Assembly (NCBI GenBank): GCA_964631125.1
Contig: CAZVYN010000007.1
Span: 1-64,000, forward strand
Direction: 5' to 3'
From: CAZVYN01 sp964631125
Lineage (GTDB): Bacteria; Eisenbacteria; RBG-16-71-46; CAIMUX01
DNA: 64,000 nucleotides
The position numbers and the translations under genes were made by a program. The notes beneath the pieces were generated by a model. The model had not been told where the DNA came from and did not search any database. It worked only from the letters and a program-made list of their open reading frames with translations. Shown here in pieces: positions 39,628 through 49,303 of the stretch. The stretch's first letter is position 1. Each line of letters opens with the position of its first letter.

Positions 39628-41955
39628 TCAGTTCGCCGTCACCGCCGCGACGAAGCGCGCCACGATCTTCTTGCGGCCGTGAGTGGGAAAGTCGATGATG
39701 AGACGCGCGTCGCCGCCGCGGCCGTCTTCCTCGACGACACGGCCAAGGCCGTAGATCGCGTGCCGCACGGTGCGGCCGCGCAATGACGGGCCGCTCGGGC
39801 GCTCCATCACCGGTTCTTCGCGCTGGCGCCCGCTCGCGGCGAACTCGCCCAGGTCGGCGAAGTCGGGCAGCTCCTCGGGGCCGTCGCGCAACAGACGGGG
39901 ACCGCGGGAGCCTCCCAGGGGAGCGCCGCGTCCCGTCCCGTAGGATCCGTAGGCGTTCGGCCCGTACGCCGGTCGGTTCGTGCTGCGACGGAACTCGATG
40001 CGGTCCTCCGGCAGATCCCGCAAGAAGCGCGACGGTCCGCCCTCGGCCATCCGGTGGACGCGCCGGCGCTCCATCGACGCCGACAGGTGCAGTTCCTTCA
40101 TCGCGCGGGTTGCCGCCACGTAGAAGAGACGTCGCTCCTCTTCGAGTTCCTCCGGATCGAACATCGACGACGCGTGTGGGAAGAGCCCCTCCTCGACGCC
40201 GACGACATAGACCACCGGATACTCCAGACCCTTCGCATTGTGCACTGTCATGAAGGTAATGGTCTGCTCGCCGCGGCGGTTGCCGTCGAGATTCGTATAG
40301 AGCGCCACTTGATCCAACCAGGCGGCGAGACCCGCCTCATCCGGCCGCGCCTGATGGAAGCGCGCGGCGCCCTCCAACAACTCCAACAGGTTCGCGCGGC
40401 GCTCTTCGAATTCGGTGCGGTCTTGCTCCCGCAGATAGCTCTCGTAATCGGTGCGTTCCAGGACGAGCTTCAGCAGCGGCTCCGGTCCCTCGGCCGAACG
40501 ATCCCGCAACTCGCGGATCAGCTCACCGAGATCCTGCGCCGCTTTCCTGGCCTTACCGCGAAAGACCAGGTCCGCGGGCGAGCCCCGCAACGCACTCATC
40601 AGATCGAGCCCGGCCGCATCGGCGGCGGCTTCGAATTTGTCCAGTCCGGCGTCCCCGATTCCCCGACGCGGCGCGGCGATGGCGCGGCGGAAGCTGACGC
40701 GATCGAGCGGATTGGCGGCCACGCGCAGGTAGGCGATCAGGTCCTTCACCTCGCGGCGCTGGTAGAACGCCGTGCCGCCGACGATGGCGTACGGGACGCC
40801 GATCTGCAGGCAGGCCTCCTCCAACGGACGGGATTGCGCATGCACGCGATAGAGGACCGCGATCTCGCCGGGCCGTCGCAGCGTCCCTGAGGCCGGGTCG
40901 CGCAGCGACTCGCGAATCCGCCCGACGACCGCCCGCGCCTCTTCTTCTTCATCGAGCGCGAGGAAGACCGGCGTCGGCGCCCCCGCTTCGTTCTCGGTCC
41001 ACAGTTCCTTCTCGCGCCGCCCCTCGTTGTGCCGCACGACCGAGTGCGCCACCGCCAAGATCGTCTGCGTCGACCGATAATTCTGGGTCATCGACAGCAC
41101 GGTGGCCCGCGGAAAGTGCCGCTCGAACCCGAGGATGTTGGTGATGTCGGCGCCCCGCCAGCGATAGATCGATTGATCGTCGTCGCCGACCACGAGCAGA
41201 TTGCCGTGGGCCGCCGCCAGGCGCAGCACCAACCGCAATTGCACATGGTTCGTGTCCTGGAACTCATCCACGAGCACATGACGGAACTTGTCGGCGTAGC
41301 GATCACCGAGTTCGCGGTCGTCCTCCAAGAGGCGCACCGCGAGCACGAGGATGTCGTCGAAGTCGACGCCTCCCTGCGCGCGCAGCCGCGCCTGATAGAG
41401 CCGGTACAACTCGACCATCTTGTCGCGGTGCGGGCTGCTCCACTCGCTCGCGAGATCGTCCGGCGTCCAGAGCCGATTCTTCGCCATCGAGATGACGTTC
41501 TTCACATCGCGCACGCGCGGCGCCTCGGCCTCTTGGCCGTGCGCCTTCAGCACCTCTTTCAAGAGGGACGACTGATCGTCGTCGTCGAAGACCGTCAGTC
41601 CGTCGCGGAAGCCGATTCGATCGGCGTGCCGGCGCAAGAGGCGCAGACAGATCGAGTGGAAGGTGCCGATCCAGAGACCCGACACGGGATACTCGAGCAG
41701 ATGCTCGACCCGATCGCGCATCTCCCCGGCCGCCTTGTTCGTGAAGGTGACCGCGAGGATCCGATCGGGCGGAATGTGCCGCCGCAGGATCAGGTCGGCG
41801 ATGCGCCGCGTGAGGACGCGCGTCTTGCCGCTGCCGGCGCCGGCCAGAACGAGCAACGGACCGTCGCCGAAGAGGACCGCGTCGCGCTGGACCGGATTGA
41901 GACCGGCGGTCAGATCAGGCGAATCGAAAGCCGGAGGAACAGGCGGGTCGTACAT
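39628..41955 (-). CDS. UvrD/PcrA-type DNA helicase
   Basis: This 775-residue superfamily-1 3'-5' helicase acts in excision repair and removal of protein-DNA blocks. Motifs: LNPVQRDAV (Q motif), LLVLAGAGSGKTRVL (Walker A), AVTFTNKAAGEMRDRV (Ia), VLVDEFQDTNHVQ (Walker B), LLVVGDDDQSIYRWRGAD (III), LSMTQNYRSTQ (IV), VHNAKGLEYPVVYVVGVEEG (V) and ERRLFYVAATRAMKELHLSA (VI). A basic linker and a small C-terminal domain (VRHAIYGLGRVVEEDG..., PcrA-type Tudor-like) follow. It starts 6 nt downstream of the tamB stop in transcription order. Confidence 0.95.
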   Translation of the reverse strand: MYDPPVPPAFDSPDLTAGLNPVQRDAVLFGDGPLLVLAGAGSGKTRVLTRRIADLILRRHIPPDRILAVTFTNKAAGEMRDRVEHLLEYPVSGLWIGTFHSICLRLLRRHADRIGFRDGLTVFDDDDQSSLLKEVLKAHGQEAEAPRVRDVKNVISMAKNRLWTPDDLASEWSSPHRDKMVELYRLYQARLRAQGGVDFDDILVLAVRLLEDDRELGDRYADKFRHVLVDEFQDTNHVQLRLVLRLAAAHGNLLVVGDDDQSIYRWRGADITNILGFERHFPRATVLSMTQNYRSTQTILAVAHSVVRHNEGRREKELWTENEAGAPTPVFLALDEEEEARAVVGRIRESLRDPASGTLRRPGEIAVLYRVHAQSRPLEEACLQIGVPYAIVGGTAFYQRREVKDLIAYLRVAANPLDRVSFRRAIAAPRRGIGDAGLDKFEAAADAAGLDLMSALRGSPADLVFRGKARKAAQDLGELIRELRDRSAEGPEPLLKLVLERTDYESYLREQDRTEFEERRANLLELLEGAARFHQARPDEAGLAAWLDQVALYTNLDGNRRGEQTITFMTVHNAKGLEYPVVYVVGVEEGLFPHASSMFDPEELEEERRLFYVAATRAMKELHLSASMERRRVHRMAEGGPSRFLRDLPEDRIEFRRSTNRPAYGPNAYGSYGTGRGAPLGGSRGPRLLRDGPEELPDFADLGEFAASGRQREEPVMERPSGPSLRGRTVRHAIYGLGRVVEEDGRGGDARLIIDFPTHGRKKIVARFVAAVTAN

Positions 41956-41961
41956 TGTTCC

Positions 41962-44900
41962 TCAGTACTCGACCCGGAACCGCAGATCAAGCGAGTAGGT
42001 CTCCTCGGCGGTTTGTCCCGATTCGTTCCGTTGATCGACCCCGGCATTCAGGAAGAGCAGTTCGCTCAGCCGATAGCGCACGCCGATCTCGCGATCATCC
42101 ACCGTATCCAGCGCCTGTTGGTACGACACATTGATCTGGCGATTCACGTTGAACCGAAGTTCGACGCGCCACGGCTCATCCGCCGCCAGGCCGTCGACGA
42201 TCCGGACTCGATCGAACCAAGGGAGCCCTTGCAGAATCTGCTGCTCCACCTGGCCGAAGATCTCCGCCGCGCCGTACGCCACGGTGGGATCGGCGGAGCC
42301 GAAGCTGCCGACCCGCCCCGCTTGACCGACGGTGAGCAGTTCCACGATCTCCGATTCGTCGCGTCCATCGGAACTGGTCAGCGTCACCTCCGGTCGCAGG
42401 ACCGAGCCCGAGACGCTCACTTCGATCACGATCGGGTCGCCGGTCACCGGATCGGTCACGTCGGTCTCGGCCTGGATGTCGAGCGACGGCAAGCGGCCCG
42501 TCTGGTCGTCCTCGAAGGTCACGTTCCCTCCGGTCACGTCGAACTGCCGGTTGAAGACGCGATAGCGACCTCCCGTCACGCGGATGTCGCCGTCCAGACT
42601 CCAGTACGGCATCCGATAGCTCGCGCGCAGACGATCGATCGAGAGATCGACGTTCATCGTCGGCTGCGTCATGCGCACATCCACCGGCGCCCGCACGATC
42701 ACATCGATCAACCACGGTGTGCGCAGGATCGTGCGGCCGCCCGGCGGCGGCTTGGCGAGATCCTGGGTCAGGACTCCCTCCTGGATGCGCACGTCCCCGT
42801 CCAACATCGGGCGCAACGAGTCGCCGTCTTGCACCAGGTGCGCTCGGAGATCGGCGCTCGCGACGAAGCGGTAGTTGCCCGTCTCGCTGATCGGAGCATC
42901 GCGCAGCTGCGCCCACAGCTCGAACGCCTTCGGGTCGAGGAACCAGCCGTGGGCGCGCACCTTCCCTTCCCTGTTCAGTCGCCCGGTCACTTGCGGGATC
43001 TTCAGCGTGTCCCCATCGAAGAAGACTTTCCCTTCCACTTCCGAGAAGCGCTCCTCGCGGTTCGGAATGCGGAACGCGCCGCGCTTCACCTCGAGTTCGC
43101 CGCTCCGCCGGACGTCCGGGTACGTTCCCGAGAATCGGACCGTGCCGCTCAGCTCGCCGCTCGGGTCGGTGATGAGATTGGTCACGAGCGTCGCGAGCGC
43201 CAGGTCGACCGAGGGAAGCTCGACCGACACCTCCATCGGTTCCGGCAGCAATCGCGCCTTCTCGCCGACCGCCAGCCGCAGCGGGATGATCCCCTCGCTG
43301 TGCGCATGCACCTCCGCGACGTACCACTCCAAGCCCCACAATCTGAGCGTCTCATCTCGATAGGAGACCGCGAGACGCAGTGAATCCGCGCGCGCCTCGA
43401 ACATCTCCAATTCGGTCCCCTTCATGCTGAAGTCGATGTCGGGCGCGCGGCCCGTCCCGCCGAGATCCAGATCGGCATCGAGACGCCCACCCACGCCGCG
43501 CGGCAGGTACCCCTCCGCCTCCTCCTGCTCCGCATGCCGCACCTTGATCAACTCGGCCAGCGGATTCAGCGGCGTGACGAAGCGCGTGGTCTGAGAGCTG
43601 TTGTCGCGGGAGGCGAGCGCCTCGGCCAGGATCGGGAGCGCCGGCACGTCGCGCAGATACAGCGACCCGCCGATCTCGGCCTGCCGCACCAAGGCTTCCA
43701 ACGAGTCGCTCGCCGCGGCCAAGGCGTCGGCCCACGAGGAATTCAGCTCGATGCGCAGACCTGAACCGTCGATGCGCACCGGTTGATCGGGACGCGCAGG
43801 TCCCGAGACTTCGGGCATCGAGCTCGGCAGCGATCCCTCGTAGCCGCTGCCGCGCGCGCGCAACGAGTCGATCCAGACGCCGCTCCCGCCCGACTCATCG
43901 TCGCCCGCATGCGCCGAGAGGAACACCTCGTTCCAAGCCCACCCGTAGGTCCACAACCCCTGGCTGCGCGCCTCGACACGATACTGCGGCGATCGGATCG
44001 TCCCTTCTCCCGCCAGCTCGACATCGAATCGGCCGTAGAGCGTGTCCGACGGCATCTGGAAGTAGTCGAGGACGGCGCCCAGGTCGACCCCGCGCGCCTG
44101 CGCGCCGAAACGGAACGGTTCGCTCCCCTCGCCATCGCGCGCCGGTCCGATGGACGCGGAAGCGACGATGCCGCCGGCGTCGGAACTCATGCGAATCGAG
44201 TCCAACTCGGCGCCGCCGCCGACGAAGTCGATCCGCGCGGGTCGGTCCAGCACGATGATCTGCCCTCCGCCCGGCTCCAGCCGAATCGAGTCGAGCCAAG
44301 CCCACCCGGGATCCCCCGGCTTCACGCGCGCCGACACACGCGCGCTCAGACTGTCGCGCTCCGCCGTCAGGCGCGCGAAGAGCGTGTCGGCCAAGACGAC
44401 GCTCCCCGCCGCGCGATCGAGGCGGAACCCGTAGACATCGAGCATCCTCGCGTCGAGCTCCGTCCGGATGCGCGGCGGCGTCAACGGACCCGAGATGCTG
44501 TCGATGAGGAGTTGCTCGAACGCGACCTCGTCGAGATATCCGTCCCGCACGTCGAGTTGGCCTTCCAAGGTGGGCCGCTGGGCCGTTCCTCCCAATCGCA
44601 ACGCGCCTCGCGCCGCGCCGGCGATCGGGATGGTGATGAGCGGCCGCAGCCACGGATCGGCCCATCGGGCCAGATCGAGATCGCGGAGCCGGACCCGCAC
44701 GTCGAGTTGACTCGGGCGCAAGAGCACCGAGCCGCTTCCCTCCGCGAACACGAGAGAATCGCCGCCGACGCGCAGGGTGTCGATCTCGATGCGTGGATCG
44801 TCGAAACTCCCGCGGATGAAGAAGGCATCGAGCGGCCGTCCGGCGAGCACGCCGGACGCGGCCGTCAGTTGACCCGAGATCCGCGGCGGATTGCGATCGA

Positions 44901-46098
44901 AGACGAGGGCCCCGCGCACATCGCCCGATAATTCGGAAGGCGGCAACCCGGGCGCCCAGCGCGCGATCGAGGGCGCTTCCAGGTCGACGTTGTCGAAGTC
45001 GAGACTGACCTCGAGCAGGCGACCCTCCGCCGTCCATCCCGCTTCGCCCACGACCGAGGCCGCGCCGCTGCGCAGGAGAAACGCCTCCAGTTCCGCCCGC
45101 TCGCGATCTCCCGTCGCGATCGCGCTCAAACTATCGAGGCGCACGTCGCAGAGCTGCCCGTTCAGAGCGAGCTGCAGTTCGCCGCCCAGCGGTCGAGGTG
45201 GACGTCGCTCCAAGTGGAAACGGAGCTGTCCCGAGACGAGATCGGTCGGGCCGAACGGCGCGTCGGTGCGACGCAGGAGCGCGATGCGCTGCGGTTCGCA
45301 TTCCAGCAACTCGATCCGACCCGAGATCTGCAGCAACGAGTCGGCCCCGCCGCTGGTCAGATCTCCCCAGACGACGGCCCGCGCTCCCTCCAAGTCGATC
45401 GCGAGTGAATCCACCACGAGGTTGCCCGGCTCCTCTGCTTCGAACCGCTTCGCGACCAAGAGCACATCGAGCGTGTCGCTCGGCACGACCACCCGCGCTC
45501 GCTCCAAACGCGCGGTGGCGCGTCCCCCTTCGTGATCCAGGTCCTGGAGCGTCGCCGAGGCGAGGAGCCAGTCGACGCCGTCGCGCACGATCGTGAGCCC
45601 CGTCACCTCGAAGCGCTCACAACGAATGGAAGGCAAGCCGAGGCGGATGCCGGCGCGCTTCGAAGTCGCGACCTCGCGCGAGAGCGAGAGACGATCGAGA
45701 TCGATGCGCACCGAGTCGAGACGCAGGTACGACACATCGACGCTGCGTCGGAAGAGGGCGCGCACACTGAGTTCCGAGTCGAGCGAGCCGACGCTCACCC
45801 ACGGCCCCCCGGCCAGACTGTCCGGGCGCGTGATGGTGATGCCGCGCAGCCGGATCTCCCAGGGATCGAAACGCTCCACCCGTTCGATCCGCACACGACC
45901 GAGGGTGCGGAGCGCATGAGCGACGGGCGGGAGATCGAGCGCCATCTCCCGCACGGCTGCGATGCGCACCAGGAGGAACGGGGTGACCGCGAGCACGATC
46001 GCGAGGAAGGTGAGCAGCAGCGGGGACGCCAACAGGATGGCCCACCAGCGAAGGAAGAGCGGGCGGCGCCGCCTGGTTTCACGCGTCGGTTCGGTCAC
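41962..46098 (-). CDS. tamB: TamB-like inner-membrane-anchored lipid/OMP assembly protein
   Basis: This 1378-residue protein has one N-terminal signal anchor (LFLRWWAILLASPLLLTFLA, about 13-45) and then a very long periplasmic beta-rich region of repeated 'L-D-L-R-V' strands typical of AsmA/TamB bridges, e.g. 'GVRIDLDRLSLSREV', 'VNVDLSIDRLRASYRMPYWS'. The C-terminal DUF490 domain (about 1180-1378) contains ADPTVAYGAAEIFGQVEQQI and RLSELLFLNAGVDQR and ends in a barrel-like strand RFRVEY. TamB-type proteins bridge inner and outer membranes and are thought to move phospholipid or assist OMP insertion. It starts 3 nt after the TamA-like gene, as the classic tamA-tamB pair. Confidence 0.88.
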   Translation of the reverse strand: MTEPTRETRRRRPLFLRWWAILLASPLLLTFLAIVLAVTPFLLVRIAAVREMALDLPPVAHALRTLGRVRIERVERFDPWEIRLRGITITRPDSLAGGPWVSVGSLDSELSVRALFRRSVDVSYLRLDSVRIDLDRLSLSREVATSKRAGIRLGLPSIRCERFEVTGLTIVRDGVDWLLASATLQDLDHEGGRATARLERARVVVPSDTLDVLLVAKRFEAEEPGNLVVDSLAIDLEGARAVVWGDLTSGGADSLLQISGRIELLECEPQRIALLRRTDAPFGPTDLVSGQLRFHLERRPPRPLGGELQLALNGQLCDVRLDSLSAIATGDRERAELEAFLLRSGAASVVGEAGWTAEGRLLEVSLDFDNVDLEAPSIARWAPGLPPSELSGDVRGALVFDRNPPRISGQLTAASGVLAGRPLDAFFIRGSFDDPRIEIDTLRVGGDSLVFAEGSGSVLLRPSQLDVRVRLRDLDLARWADPWLRPLITIPIAGAARGALRLGGTAQRPTLEGQLDVRDGYLDEVAFEQLLIDSISGPLTPPRIRTELDARMLDVYGFRLDRAAGSVVLADTLFARLTAERDSLSARVSARVKPGDPGWAWLDSIRLEPGGGQIIVLDRPARIDFVGGGAELDSIRMSSDAGGIVASASIGPARDGEGSEPFRFGAQARGVDLGAVLDYFQMPSDTLYGRFDVELAGEGTIRSPQYRVEARSQGLWTYGWAWNEVFLSAHAGDDESGGSGVWIDSLRARGSGYEGSLPSSMPEVSGPARPDQPVRIDGSGLRIELNSSWADALAAASDSLEALVRQAEIGGSLYLRDVPALPILAEALASRDNSSQTTRFVTPLNPLAELIKVRHAEQEEAEGYLPRGVGGRLDADLDLGGTGRAPDIDFSMKGTELEMFEARADSLRLAVSYRDETLRLWGLEWYVAEVHAHSEGIIPLRLAVGEKARLLPEPMEVSVELPSVDLALATLVTNLITDPSGELSGTVRFSGTYPDVRRSGELEVKRGAFRIPNREERFSEVEGKVFFDGDTLKIPQVTGRLNREGKVRAHGWFLDPKAFELWAQLRDAPISETGNYRFVASADLRAHLVQDGDSLRPMLDGDVRIQEGVLTQDLAKPPPGGRTILRTPWLIDVIVRAPVDVRMTQPTMNVDLSIDRLRASYRMPYWSLDGDIRVTGGRYRVFNRQFDVTGGNVTFEDDQTGRLPSLDIQAETDVTDPVTGDPIVIEVSVSGSVLRPEVTLTSSDGRDESEIVELLTVGQAGRVGSFGSADPTVAYGAAEIFGQVEQQILQGLPWFDRVRIVDGLAADEPWRVELRFNVNRQINVSYQQALDTVDDREIGVRYRLSELLFLNAGVDQRNESGQTAEETYSLDLRFRVEY

Positions 46099-46101
46099 GG
46101 A

Positions 46102-48075
46102 TCAGTACGCCTGCCCCAGGGCCACGTGCAACTCGGACGATCCTTCCCCTTCGCGTCGTCCGGAACCGAGCTTGAATCCCACATCGATGCGGAGAGGTCC
46201 CACCGGGGTCGCGAAGCGGAGTCCCGCTCCCATGCCGTAGAACACATTGAGCGGATCGTACGCCCGCTTGCGGAGCCCGTTCGAGAAACGCGAGAGCTTG
46301 ATCTCCGCTGGATCCGCCCACACGTTGCCCAGGTCGAAGAAGAGTCCGCCGCTCACGAGCTTCCAGACCGGAAAGCGGACCTCGGCGCTGGCGTTGAGCA
46401 GGACCAACCCGCCGACCGCCTCATCTCTGACATTCTGGCGTCCGACCTCTCGCTCTCCGTAGCCGCGCACCGAATTGCTGCCGCCGAGCCGGAATCGCTC
46501 GCCCCACGCGACGCGCGAGACCAAGAGCGAGTCGACCGATTCGCTCGGTCCCTGGCCGAAGGCGTCGATGTAGCCGACGCGGAATCGGCCGGCCAGCGTC
46601 CATCCTTCGTCGACGCGCTGGTACGCCTGCACACTCGCGGTGTGACGCGTGAAACGCGAGTCTCCTCCCAGCGGACCTCCGGAGAGTTCGGTCGAGAGGA
46701 GCAGATTGTGTCCGGTGGTCGCATCGAACGGGTTGTCTCGACGGTCATTGGACCACTCCAGTCGCGCGAGACGCGTCGTGTAGTCGGGCCGAACTCCCTC
46801 CTCGGTCGACGCCACCTGCCGATTCTCCAACCCCGCCAGGAGTCGCATCGTTCGGCTGATCTCGCGGTACGTGGCGAGCGAAATGCCCAACGTCCGGTTA
46901 CGGAACGACTCCTCCTGCAGCCAGTGCACGTAGCCCGAGGCGGTCCCTCGGTTGCGCCCGAAGACGCGGGGCGTGAAGAACTTCGGCTCCACTCGTCCTT
47001 CGCGGAATTGCAGTCCGCCGCCGCGGAACTGTGGATCGATCGAGTAGAAGAGCTTCCCATCCACGCCGAGGCGCCGTCCGCGGCCGGAGAGATTGATCCG
47101 GCCCCACTCGACCAGCGCGCGCACCTCGTCGGCAGAGGAGAATCCGAATCCCGCTCCGAACCAGTTGCGCCTGCGCTCCGAGAGGTTGACCAGCACCACC
47201 GCGCGATCGCGTCGCTCATCGTCGATGAAACGCGGAGTGATGGCGACTCGTTGGAAGATCCCGAGCGCGAGCAGGCGCTGGCGACTGTCGAGGAGACGCC
47301 GTCCGGTCAGGAGCGAACCCTCACGGAAGGTCAGTTCGTTCATCACCGTGAGGCGGCGCGTCTGTTCGATACCGATGACGGCGATCGAGTCGACCGTGAC
47401 CCAGACTCCCGGATCGACGCGAAGCACGACCGCCGCGACATCGGCTCGCTCCAGCCGGACTTCACGGATGGCGCGCGCGCTCAACAGTCCTTGATTCGCG
47501 TAGAAGTCTTCGATGCGCAGTGCGCCTTCCGCCAGACGCGACGCGATGAGCGGCTCTCCGCGGCGGATCGGCCAGAGTTGACGGACCTTCTCCTCCCACC
47601 TGGGGTCGACGCCGCGCAGCTCCAGGTCGCCCTGGCCAACGCGCGGACCTTCGTCGATCCTGATGGTGAGCCGCACGCGGTCGCCGGCCGCGTTGTACTC
47701 GACGACCGCCTCGAGGATGCGCGCGAGCAGGTACCCATGTTCGCGATAGACGCGGACGATCCCGCCCAGGTCGGCCGCCAGCAGATCGTTTCCGATGTAG
47801 CGCGAGCTGCGCGCGAAGGGATTCCAGGCCGACGGCGCCTTCTGCCGCATCCCGCCGAGCAGCACGCGCCGCCCGAGCCGCTCATTCCCCTCGAACTCGA
47901 TCGACTCGATCGTGACGTCGCTCGCGATCTCATCCGCTCCGAGCGCGGACGCGACGGGTCGAGGCCAGGAGGTGGGCGCGGCCGATAGCGCCGCTTCCAG
48001 CGCGACGAGCAGGATGAACGCGACGATCGTTCCCGCCAGCGCCGCGATGAGCGAGGGACGACGCCGGGTCGACAA
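46102..48075 (-). CDS. tamA: Omp85-family outer-membrane protein (TamA-like)
   Basis: This 657-residue protein has a signal segment (about 12-32), roughly three POTRA domains (IESIEFEGNERLGRRVLLGG; IDEGPRVGQGDLELRGV; VTVDSIAVIGIEQTRRLTVM) and a 16-stranded barrel with the Omp85 lid motif SNSVRGYGEREVG and a final strand SELHVALGQAY. Three POTRAs and 657 residues match TamA; BamA usually has five and about 800. The position after dxr is where BamA usually lies, so it could also be a shortened BamA; pairing with TamB favours TamA. The start is TTG 48075 (a GAGAG-like site just upstream). It acts in outer-membrane assembly. Confidence 0.83.
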   Translation of the reverse strand: MSTRRRPSLIAALAGTIVAFILLVALEAALSAAPTSWPRPVASALGADEIASDVTIESIEFEGNERLGRRVLLGGMRQKAPSAWNPFARSSRYIGNDLLAADLGGIVRVYREHGYLLARILEAVVEYNAAGDRVRLTIRIDEGPRVGQGDLELRGVDPRWEEKVRQLWPIRRGEPLIASRLAEGALRIEDFYANQGLLSARAIREVRLERADVAAVVLRVDPGVWVTVDSIAVIGIEQTRRLTVMNELTFREGSLLTGRRLLDSRQRLLALGIFQRVAITPRFIDDERRDRAVVLVNLSERRRNWFGAGFGFSSADEVRALVEWGRINLSGRGRRLGVDGKLFYSIDPQFRGGGLQFREGRVEPKFFTPRVFGRNRGTASGYVHWLQEESFRNRTLGISLATYREISRTMRLLAGLENRQVASTEEGVRPDYTTRLARLEWSNDRRDNPFDATTGHNLLLSTELSGGPLGGDSRFTRHTASVQAYQRVDEGWTLAGRFRVGYIDAFGQGPSESVDSLLVSRVAWGERFRLGGSNSVRGYGEREVGRQNVRDEAVGGLVLLNASAEVRFPVWKLVSGGLFFDLGNVWADPAEIKLSRFSNGLRKRAYDPLNVFYGMGAGLRFATPVGPLRIDVGFKLGSGRREGEGSSELHVALGQAY

Positions 48076-48089
48076 CGCTCTCGACCCGT

Positions 48090-49271
48090 TCAGAGGGCGG
48101 CGGAGACCAGGGCCGCGGTGCGCCTGCGCGCCCAGGCGTCCGCCTCCAGGACATCCTCGAGCTCGTCCGAAGCGACGTTCGGTCGCTCGTCGAGCACGCG
48201 GGCCAGCATCCGGCCGATCTGCAAGAAGGGCAGACCACGCTCCAAGAACGCCTGCACCAACACCTCATCGGCCGCATTGAGCACAGACGGCGCCGTCTCG
48301 CCCTCCTCCAGCGCGCGACGAGCCAGACCGAGGCAGGGATAGCGGCGCGGATCGGGCTCCTCGAAGTCGAGTCGACCGATCTGCGCAAGGTCACACGGCT
48401 CGATCCCGGCGGCCACGCGTTCGGGATGACAGAGCGCCGCCTGGATCGGCAGCTTCATGTCGGGCGCGGAGAGCTGTGCGGTCGTACTCCCATCCACCCA
48501 TTCGACCAGCCCGTGCACGATCGACTGGGGATGGATCCAGACTCCGATGCGATCGGGCGGCAACCCGAACAGCCAGTGCGCCTCGAGCACCTCGAATCCC
48601 TTGTTCAAGAGCGTGGCGGAATCGACCGTGATGCGGGGTCCCATCTCCCAGGTGGGATGCCGCAACGCCTCTTCGGGCAGGATCGCCTCGAAGCTCTCCA
48701 GTCCTCGCGTGCGAAACGGTCCGCCGGATGCGGTCAGGATCAACCGCCGAACCGCGCGCTGCGGTTGGCCCAGGAGCAGTTGGAAGATCGCCGCGTGCTC
48801 GCTGTCGACCGGCAACAAGATCGCGCCCGAACTCCGCGCCTCTCGCGTGAGACAACTGCCCGCCACGACCAACGACTCCTTGTTGGCCAACGCGACGACC
48901 TTGCCGGCGCGCACGGCGGCTGAAGAGGGGCGCAGACCGGCGGCGCCGACGAGACCATTGAGGACGACGTCGACCTCGGCCAGTTCGGCGAGCCGGGTCG
49001 CGGCATCGGCGCCGATCCAGAGTTCGCCGCGCCAAGCCTGGCCCACCCGCTCGCGGAAATCGTCCGCCCGGCTCTCATCGGCCAGAGCGACGATCTGCGG
49101 TTGGTGCTCGATGGTCTGCGCCGCAAGCGCGTCGATCCGCGACGACGCCGCCAAGGCGAAGGCGGAGAGCCGCTCGGGGAGACGCCGGATGACCTCGAGC
49201 GTCGATCGTCCGATCGAGCCGGTCGAACCGAGGACGGCGACGCGGCGAGGCGCCTCAGTGGGGTCGGACAT
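48090..49271 (-). CDS. dxr: 1-deoxy-D-xylulose-5-phosphate reductoisomerase
   Basis: Dxr makes MEP, the second step of the non-mevalonate isoprenoid pathway, feeding undecaprenyl synthesis by UppS. ATG 49271 gives 393 residues opening into RRVAVLGSTGSIGRSTLEVI (NADPH fold). Other motifs: VALANKESLVVAGSCL, LLPVDSEHAAIFQLL, LILTASGGPF, HPTWEMGPRITVDSATLLNKGFEVLEAHWLF and IHPQSIVHGLVEW. A GTG at 49307 overlapping the cdsA stop would add 12 residues and is the alternative start; neither has a strong RBS. Confidence 0.96.
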   Translation of the reverse strand: MSDPTEAPRRVAVLGSTGSIGRSTLEVIRRLPERLSAFALAASSRIDALAAQTIEHQPQIVALADESRADDFRERVGQAWRGELWIGADAATRLAELAEVDVVLNGLVGAAGLRPSSAAVRAGKVVALANKESLVVAGSCLTREARSSGAILLPVDSEHAAIFQLLLGQPQRAVRRLILTASGGPFRTRGLESFEAILPEEALRHPTWEMGPRITVDSATLLNKGFEVLEAHWLFGLPPDRIGVWIHPQSIVHGLVEWVDGSTTAQLSAPDMKLPIQAALCHPERVAAGIEPCDLAQIGRLDFEEPDPRRYPCLGLARRALEEGETAPSVLNAADEVLVQAFLERGLPFLQIGRMLARVLDERPNVASDELEDVLEADAWARRRTAALVSAAL

Positions 49272-49303
49272 ACGATGCAATCTACCAGCTTCCTCGAGCG
49301 CCA

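Noticed and set aside
41029..43383. 784-codon plus-strand frame over uvrD/tamB
   Set aside because: Shadow frame: the minus strand carries helicase and TamB motifs; the plus product is compositionally odd (many His, Arg, Gln, Glu).
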